Assembly: GCF_000384655.1 (NCBI RefSeq)
Contig: NZ_ARQI01000102.1
Span: forward strand, 1 to 41,865
Source of the DNA: Brachyspira innocens ATCC 29796
GTDB lineage: Bacteria; Spirochaetota; Brachyspiria; Brachyspirales; Brachyspiraceae
DNA: 41,865 bases
Reading direction: 5' to 3'
Part shown: piece after piece, positions 36,599 through 41,865 of the stretch
Layout: the number at the start of each line of letters is the position of its first letter
How positions within the stretch are numbered: position 1 is the first letter of the stretch
Program-made: the position numbers and the translations under genes
The notes under the pieces: model-generated
Told to the model about the DNA's origin: nothing
What the model saw: only the letters and a program-made list of their open reading frames with translations
Databases searched by the model: none

Positions 36599-38992
36599 TC
36601 AAAATAAATCTGTAAGTCTAAAATCCCAAATCATTAATACTAATAAACTATAAACAAATCTTTTACTTATATATCTTTGATTTTCGCTCTTTTTAAAATC
36701 AATAGTAATATTTATTTGTTCATCATATTCTCCCTGAATTTTTGAAGTCATAGTCAAAATATCTCCATTATTCGATGTAAATGCATATGTTACGATACCA
36801 TCATATGCAATTACATTACTAATAGGCATTTCATATTTTTTAGTAAAATATTTTAAAGCTCCATAAGCTGCATCTATATTTTTTATTTTATTTATTTCTT
36901 TTTCCAAATTATTTTTATCTAATTTTATAACTGTTAATTGCTGTAAAGGCTGTGCTATTTCATAATCTTCAAGCTGCTTTCTCCATTTATTTATAGTGTT
37001 ATCGTCCATTTCTACAGGGCTTGCCAAACTTATAAAACTATTATAATCAATTTTTACTTCTTCATCTTCACAGTTTGAATAACTTCCATCACCTGAATAT
37101 CTGAAAGTTGTTATAAAATTAGAATCTTTATCATATAAATTCCATATCAATGATGGAGCAAATCTATTCATCATAACATTATCAATAAAAATATCTTTGA
37201 ATATATCATAACTGTATTTATTACCATTTATTAATGTAATTGCTAAAAGATTAGAATTATCTTTAATAAACTTTTTTATTTTTTTTCTTAATTCTTTTAT
37301 TTCTTTTTTTAACTCTTCATCAAGATTTTGAGGAATCTTTTTTAATTCTTTGTTATTTTTTATATCAAATAAAATTAAAGAATAATTGTTATTTAAAATC
37401 AATCTATACTCATCATTTAGATTTTTCTCCCCTTTAGAATTAAAACCAAAATCAGTAGCATATCTTAATCTAAATTCAGTATAATCAATATTCATTATTT
37501 CAAGTAATTCATTAATTATTCTTTTTGCTTCTTCTCTAACTTCTGTTTTCTTTGTATTTGTATATATTTGATATAATAATTTAAGTGCATATTTACTTTT
37601 ATTATTTAATTTGATTATTATAAGTGAAAGTTTTGTATCATGTGCTTTTTTATATATATTCTTTAAAGCCTCATCACCTCCATATAAACAATAAATAAAA
37701 GCAGCTGTTTCTTTATTAGTTTCATCATAAATATTTTTAATAAACTTTATAAAAGATTCTTTATCAAGTAAATTAATTATATTATCAATTTGCACTAATC
37801 TTTTAACATCTCTTTTAAGAAACAAATATTCTAAATATATATATTTTAAAACTTTAGTGTTCACCTCTCTTGATTTATCCTTTATTAAAACCTTATAATC
37901 ATCATTTATAAAACTTACTTTTTTATCATCTTTTTTATTATAATTATTTTCAAGATACATTTCTGCTTCTTCTATAGTTTTGAAATTATAATCATTTGTA
38001 ACAGATGAAAGTAACAAAGAGAAATCACTCTCAAGTTTTTTTCTTAATACTACAATTTTTTTATTTGTATCTTTTGAAATGAAATCGTATATTTCTTTGA
38101 CATTATCTTTTGTGATAGTTAAATAATTTTGATAAGAACCATAAAATGCCTGAAGATATGCTCTGATTCTTAAAGGCAATTTTTCTTTATCATCGCATAA
38201 ATCACTCATATTTAATATTTTATTTAAATCCCAATTTGCTAATGAGTTATAACAATCAAACACTTTAGAATACTTAAACATTGAGTCAATTTTTTTTAAG
38301 TTTTTTGTATCCCATTTATCAAGAGGCTGATTAAATGAAAGAGTATCACAAAACATAGCTTCCATATTTTTTACATTGTATACATTCCAGCTATTTAAAG
38401 GCTGATTAAAAGCTTTGCATTGTACAAACATCTCATGCATGTTTTCAACATTTGAAGTATTCCATTTATAAAGCGGCTGATTGAATTTATAAGCTCTTCT
38501 AAATGTACCTTCCATAGTTTTGACATTAGATACGTCCCAATTATTAAGAGGCTGGTTAAAAACTTCACACTCACAAAACATATAACTCAAATCTTCAATT
38601 TTACTAACATTCCAATTATTTATATTTTGATTAAATGATTTAGCATAATTAAACATAAAGCTCATAGTCTTAACATTTGAAGTATCCCATTTATCAAGAG
38701 GCTGATTAAATTTTATAGCTGCCTGAAACATACCGCTCATATTTTTGACATTAGATACATTCCAGTTATTTAAAGTATGATTAAAATTTATTGCCCAAAA
38801 AAACATAAATGACATATCCTCAACATTAGAAGTATCCCAATCTTCTATGCCTTCAAAATATTTTCTTTCACTTTTATGAAAAAGATAACTCATATCAGTA
38901 ATAAGGCTTGTATCGATACAATCAAGTTTTATATCATCAGTAAATGCTAATTTTTTAAGTTCTTCTTTTGTTTCTGGTTTGTATTTTTTCAT
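36599..38992 (-). CDS. DUF285 repeat protein fused to DUF4132 domain, copy 3
   Basis: 797 residues, full-length architecture: the shared N-terminus, about seven DUF285 repeats (to about residue 235), the helical linker (KDNVKEIYDFISKDTNKKIV and on), and a DUF4132 region with SPVEMDDNTINKWRKQLEDY and EIAQPLQQL. Its C-terminal half is more like copy 4 than copy 1, ending KRFVYSLLVLMIWDFRLTD. No good ribosome binding site precedes the ATG at 38992, so it may depend on upstream translation or be weakly expressed. Confidence 0.83.
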   Translation of the reverse strand: MKKYKPETKEELKKLAFTDDIKLDCIDTSLITDMSYLFHKSERKYFEGIEDWDTSNVEDMSFMFFWAINFNHTLNNWNVSNVKNMSGMFQAAIKFNQPLDKWDTSNVKTMSFMFNYAKSFNQNINNWNVSKIEDLSYMFCECEVFNQPLNNWDVSNVKTMEGTFRRAYKFNQPLYKWNTSNVENMHEMFVQCKAFNQPLNSWNVYNVKNMEAMFCDTLSFNQPLDKWDTKNLKKIDSMFKYSKVFDCYNSLANWDLNKILNMSDLCDDKEKLPLRIRAYLQAFYGSYQNYLTITKDNVKEIYDFISKDTNKKIVVLRKKLESDFSLLLSSVTNDYNFKTIEEAEMYLENNYNKKDDKKVSFINDDYKVLIKDKSREVNTKVLKYIYLEYLFLKRDVKRLVQIDNIINLLDKESFIKFIKNIYDETNKETAAFIYCLYGGDEALKNIYKKAHDTKLSLIIIKLNNKSKYALKLLYQIYTNTKKTEVREEAKRIINELLEIMNIDYTEFRLRYATDFGFNSKGEKNLNDEYRLILNNNYSLILFDIKNNKELKKIPQNLDEELKKEIKELRKKIKKFIKDNSNLLAITLINGNKYSYDIFKDIFIDNVMMNRFAPSLIWNLYDKDSNFITTFRYSGDGSYSNCEDEEVKIDYNSFISLASPVEMDDNTINKWRKQLEDYEIAQPLQQLTVIKLDKNNLEKEINKIKNIDAAYGALKYFTKKYEMPISNVIAYDGIVTYAFTSNNGDILTMTSKIQGEYDEQINITIDFKKSENQRYISKRFVYSLLVLMIWDFRLTDLF

Positions 38993-39031
38993 AATTTAAT
39001 CAAAATTAATTATGTATATTTATTATTTTTT

Positions 39032-39062
39032 AGAGCAGGCACAAAACTATTATGCCTACTCT
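39032..39062. repeat. Intergenic hairpin sequence, repeated near 41546
   Basis: AGAGCAGGCA and TGCCTACTCT form an imperfect stem around ACAAAACTATTA. A very similar sequence without the outer pairs (CACAAAACTATGATGCCTACT) lies near 41550-41570, upstream of the first gene of the array. Neither strand has a convincing T tract. Confidence 0.4.
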
Positions 39063-39076
39063 ATATTATATAAAAA

Positions 39077-41484
39077 TTAAAATAAATCTGTGAGCCTAAA
39101 ATCCCAAATCATTAATACTAACAAAGTATAAACAAATCTTTTACTTACTTCTTCTCCATTTTCATTATCAAAATAAATATTAATTTTTACTCTGTCATGA
39201 AAATCAGTTTTAGAATTAACGTCAGCATCTATAGTAAAAGTATCTCCATTCTTTGTTTTTAATGAATAGCTTTTAACGACATCGTATCCTATATACTCAG
39301 AATACATTTCATATCTTGCACCAAAAGCCTTGAAAGTACCATAAGCTATTTCTGAATTATCTATTTTTTCTATTTCGCTTTTCAAATTATCTTTATCTAA
39401 TTTTATAACAGTTAATTGCTGTAAAGGCTGTGCTATTTCATAATCTTCAAGCTGCTTTCTCCATTTATCTATAGTGTTATCGTCCATTTCTACAGGGCTT
39501 GCCAAACTTACAAAACTATTATCATCAATTTTTACTTCTTCATCTTCACAGTTTGAATAACTTCCATCACCTGAATATCTGAAAGTTGTTATGAAATTAT
39601 AATCTTTATCATATAAATTCCATATCAAAGATGAGACAAATCTATTCATCATAGCATTATCAATGAAAACATCTTTGAATACATCATAATTGTACTTTTC
39701 TCCGCTTGCTAATAAAACAGCCAAAAGAGAAGAAGTATCTTTCATAAAGGAAGGAATTTTTTTTCTTAATTTTGTTATTTCATCTTTTAAATCTTCATCA
39801 AAGTTTTGAGGAATCTTTTTTAACTCTTTATTATTTTTTATATCAAACAAGCTCAAAGAATAATCACTATTCAAAATTAATTTATAATCTTCATTTAATA
39901 ATCTCTCACCTTGAGAATTAAAGCTAAAATCAGGAGAAAATCTTAATTCAAACTCCTCATAGCTAATATTCATTTTTTTAATCACTTCTTCAATTAGATT
40001 ATAAGCTTCATAACGAACTTCAGATTTTTTTGTACTTGAATATATTTCATATAATATTCTAAGTGCATATTTACTTTCTATATTTAATTTAATTATTAAA
40101 AGTGAAAGTTTAGTATCTTTTTCTTTTTCATATATATTTTTTATGGCCTCATCTCCTCCATATATTCCATAAATAAAAGCTGCAGTTTCTTTATTAGTTT
40201 CATCATATATATTTTTAGCAAAATTTATAAATGATTCTTTATCAAGTAAATTAACTATATTGTCAATCTGTGTTAATTTTTTAATATCTCTTTTTAGAAC
40301 CAAATACTCTAAATATATATATTTTAAAACTTTATTTTCAACTTCTCTTGATTTATCCTTTATCAAAACCTTATAATCATTTATAAAACTTACTTTCTTA
40401 TCATCTTTTTTATTATAATTATCTTCAACATACTTTTCTGCTTCTTCTATAGTTTTGAAATTATAATCATCAGTAACAGATGAAAGTTCTTTACTAAACT
40501 CTGTTTCTAATTTCTTTTTTAATGCCATAACTTTTTTGTTTGTGTCTTTTGATATTGCATTATATACTTCTTTTACATTATTTTTTGTAATAGTTATATA
40601 ATCTCTTGATACTAAATCATATTCTTCTGATATAAAATCATCATCATCATATTCTTTATCACTATTTTCTATAGGTACATAAACTTTGTGAGAACCATAA
40701 AATGCCTGCATATATACTCTAAGTCTTAAAGGCAATTTTTCATAGAATCTTTCATAGTTAGAACAAAAATCACTAATATCTGATACTTTACTTAAATCCC
40801 AATTTGCTAATGAATCATAAGAGTCATAGCTGTCAGTATATTTAAACATTGAGTACATTTTACTTAATTTTTTGTATTCCATTTATCAAGCGGCTGATTA
40901 AAAGAATCGGCAGAATAAAACATAGATTCCATAGTTTTTACATTGGATACATTCCAGCTATTTAAAGGCTGATTAAATTGTTTACATCGGCAAAACATAT
41001 CATGCATGTTTTCAACTTTTGAAGTATTCCATTTATCAAGAGGCTGATTAAAAGAAATGGCAGAATGAAACATAGCCTCCATAGTTTTTACATTGGATAC
41101 GTCCCAATCATTAAGAGGCTGATTAAAAGAGCCACATGCATTAAACATATAACTCATATCTTCAACTTTACTAACATTCCAATTATTTATATTCTGATTA
41201 AAAGTTTTAGCAAGACTAAACATACCGCTCATATTTGTAACATTAGAAGTATCCCATTTATCTAAAGGCTGATTAAAACTTAAACATTCTCTAAACATCC
41301 AAGACATATTCTCAACATTAGAAGTATCCCAATCTTCTATGCCTTCAAAATCTTTTCTTTCACTTTTCTGAAAAAGTTCACTCATATCTGTAATAAGGCT
41401 TGTATCTACATCGCTAAGTTTTATACCGTCAGTAAATACTAATTTTTTAAGTTCTTCTTTTGTTGCTGGTTTATGTTTATTCAT
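39077..41484 (-). pseudogene. DUF285 repeat - DUF4132 protein with a frameshift, copy 4
   Basis: The first part starts at ATG 41484 behind AGGAGG and encodes the shared N-terminus and about six DUF285 repeats, ending at a stop at 40864 just after DKWNTKN. In the next frame the sequence continues as KLSKMYSMFKYTDSYDSYDS, then NWDL and a full linker and DUF4132 region (SPVEMDDNTIDKWRKQLEDY) to 39077. Comparison with copy 3 (DTKNLKKIDSMFKYS) shows that one base is missing at the A6 run (T6 at 40868-40873). Adding one base restores about 800 codons. It could be a pseudogene, a phase-variable gene or a sequencing error. Confidence 0.8.
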
Positions 41485-41651
41485 CAATTCCTCCTAATTT
41501 CAATATGGATATATAATATTATAAAAATCAATTATATTTTTATAGAAGACACAAAACTATGATGCCTACTTATTTGATAACCCCAACAAAAAACGAGTCA
41601 AAAAACAACTAATATATTCATATAATTAATTGCATAATATTAAATATGAGT

Positions 41652-41865
41652 TTAATTTGTGGAGTTATCATTATCTATAAATTCATAATTATTTAACAAT
41701 AGATGCTCAATTAATTTAAATATATATTGAGCATCTTCTTCAGATACAGATTTAATTTCATGATTAGCTTCATTTCCTATTTCTCTAACTTTATCTATAA
41801 GCCCCTTTTGTTTTTTATGTATGATACCTTCATTGTATAAATAATCTATATAGTTTTTGAATGTA
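41652..41865 (-). CDS. DUF4145-like protein, partial (C-terminal end; runs off right edge)
   Basis: The last 70 codons of a minus-strand gene end at TAA 41652. The visible part is helical, with a KKQKGLIDKVREIGNEANHE segment, then SEEDAQYIFKLIEHLLLNNYE. The IGNEANHE block followed by a helix of this kind is the pattern of DUF4145, a small domain common in restriction- and defence-associated or stand-alone bacterial proteins. The N-terminal part is outside the window, so the role cannot be judged. Confidence 0.6.
   Translation of the reverse strand, partial: TFKNYIDYLYNEGIIHKKQKGLIDKVREIGNEANHEIKSVSEEDAQYIFKLIEHLLLNNYEFIDNDNSTN

Larger units (their letters stand above)
32732..41484 (-). repeat. 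Tandem array of four DUF285-DUF4132 paralogues with internal 25-residue repeats
   Basis: Four head-to-tail copies share the same N-terminus (K.KP.TKEELKKL.FTD.IKL) and long near-identical stretches. The 75-bp internal repeats number about 9, 9, 7 and 6 in the copies ending at 32732, 35368, 36599 and 39077. Within each, two repeat types alternate (DKWDTSNV and NNWNVSKV), giving a 150-bp super-period. Such arrays are prone to recombination, and two of the four copies are broken. Confidence 0.8.

Noticed and set aside
39032-39062. Hairpin read as a terminator of the frameshifted DUF4132 gene
   Set aside because: On the minus strand it is followed by A-rich, not T-rich, sequence, so it was kept only as a repeated hairpin.
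32732-41484. Annotation of the DUF285 proteins as BspA surface lipoproteins
   Set aside because: None of the four has a signal peptide or lipobox, and three carry a DUF4132 region typical of cytoplasmic proteins.

Overview
The window is very AT-rich chromosomal DNA whose content points to a Brachyspira-like anaerobic spirochaete. Supporting this are an FlaB-type flagellin homologue, long tandem DUF285 (BspA-type) repeat proteins, frequent TTG starts, strong GGAGG ribosome binding sites, and a host-associated metabolic set (GlcNAc/glucose-type PTS, Pst phosphate uptake, ferritins, polyamine synthesis). The genus is inferred from gene content, not from a database match.

Layout. 1-2.5 kb: a PTS locus, with a separate EIIB fragment at the left edge, a IICB transporter, and a divergent EIIA gene across a region holding a perfect inverted repeat. 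2.8-5.1 kb: an acetyltransferase, an M29 aminopeptidase and a DUF2147 secreted protein. 5.2-9.6 kb: a phosphate operon pstS - (fused pstC-pstA) - pstB - phoU with a good promoter and a hairpin after pstS. 9.7-13.1 kb: a radical SAM protein, two lipoproteins and TruB, followed by a noncoding stretch rich in hairpins. 13.4-17.0 kb: an AAA+ ATPase followed by four small proteins that share a C-terminal domain ending in M-[IV]-[IV]-L-K, plus a divergent small membrane protein of the same design. 17.0-19.8 kb: a decayed gene, groEL, rpsU and two CAU tRNAs (elongator and initiator). 19.8-24.5 kb: two unrecognised helical proteins, a U32 protein, RuvX/YqgF and a DUF4340 membrane protein. 24.5-24.9 kb: a MITE-like element with GC-rich hairpins, then LptB.

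25.8-31.4 kb: two paralogous ferritin genes flank a complete arginine-to-spermidine operon (speD - arginine decarboxylase - speE - agmatinase). This operon has a leader of about 350 nt with a clear promoter, a compact predicted fold and a strong intrinsic terminator ahead of speD. That arrangement is typical of a riboswitch or attenuator, and I do not recognise the class. 31.6-32.4 kb: a divergent flagellin. 32.7-41.5 kb: a tandem array of four genes joining DUF285 repeats to a DUF4132 domain without signal peptides; one copy is truncated and one is frameshifted. The right edge cuts a DUF4145-like gene.

The two parts I find most novel are the speD leader and the AAA+/MIVLK-tail cassette. The DUF285-DUF4132 array comes next.
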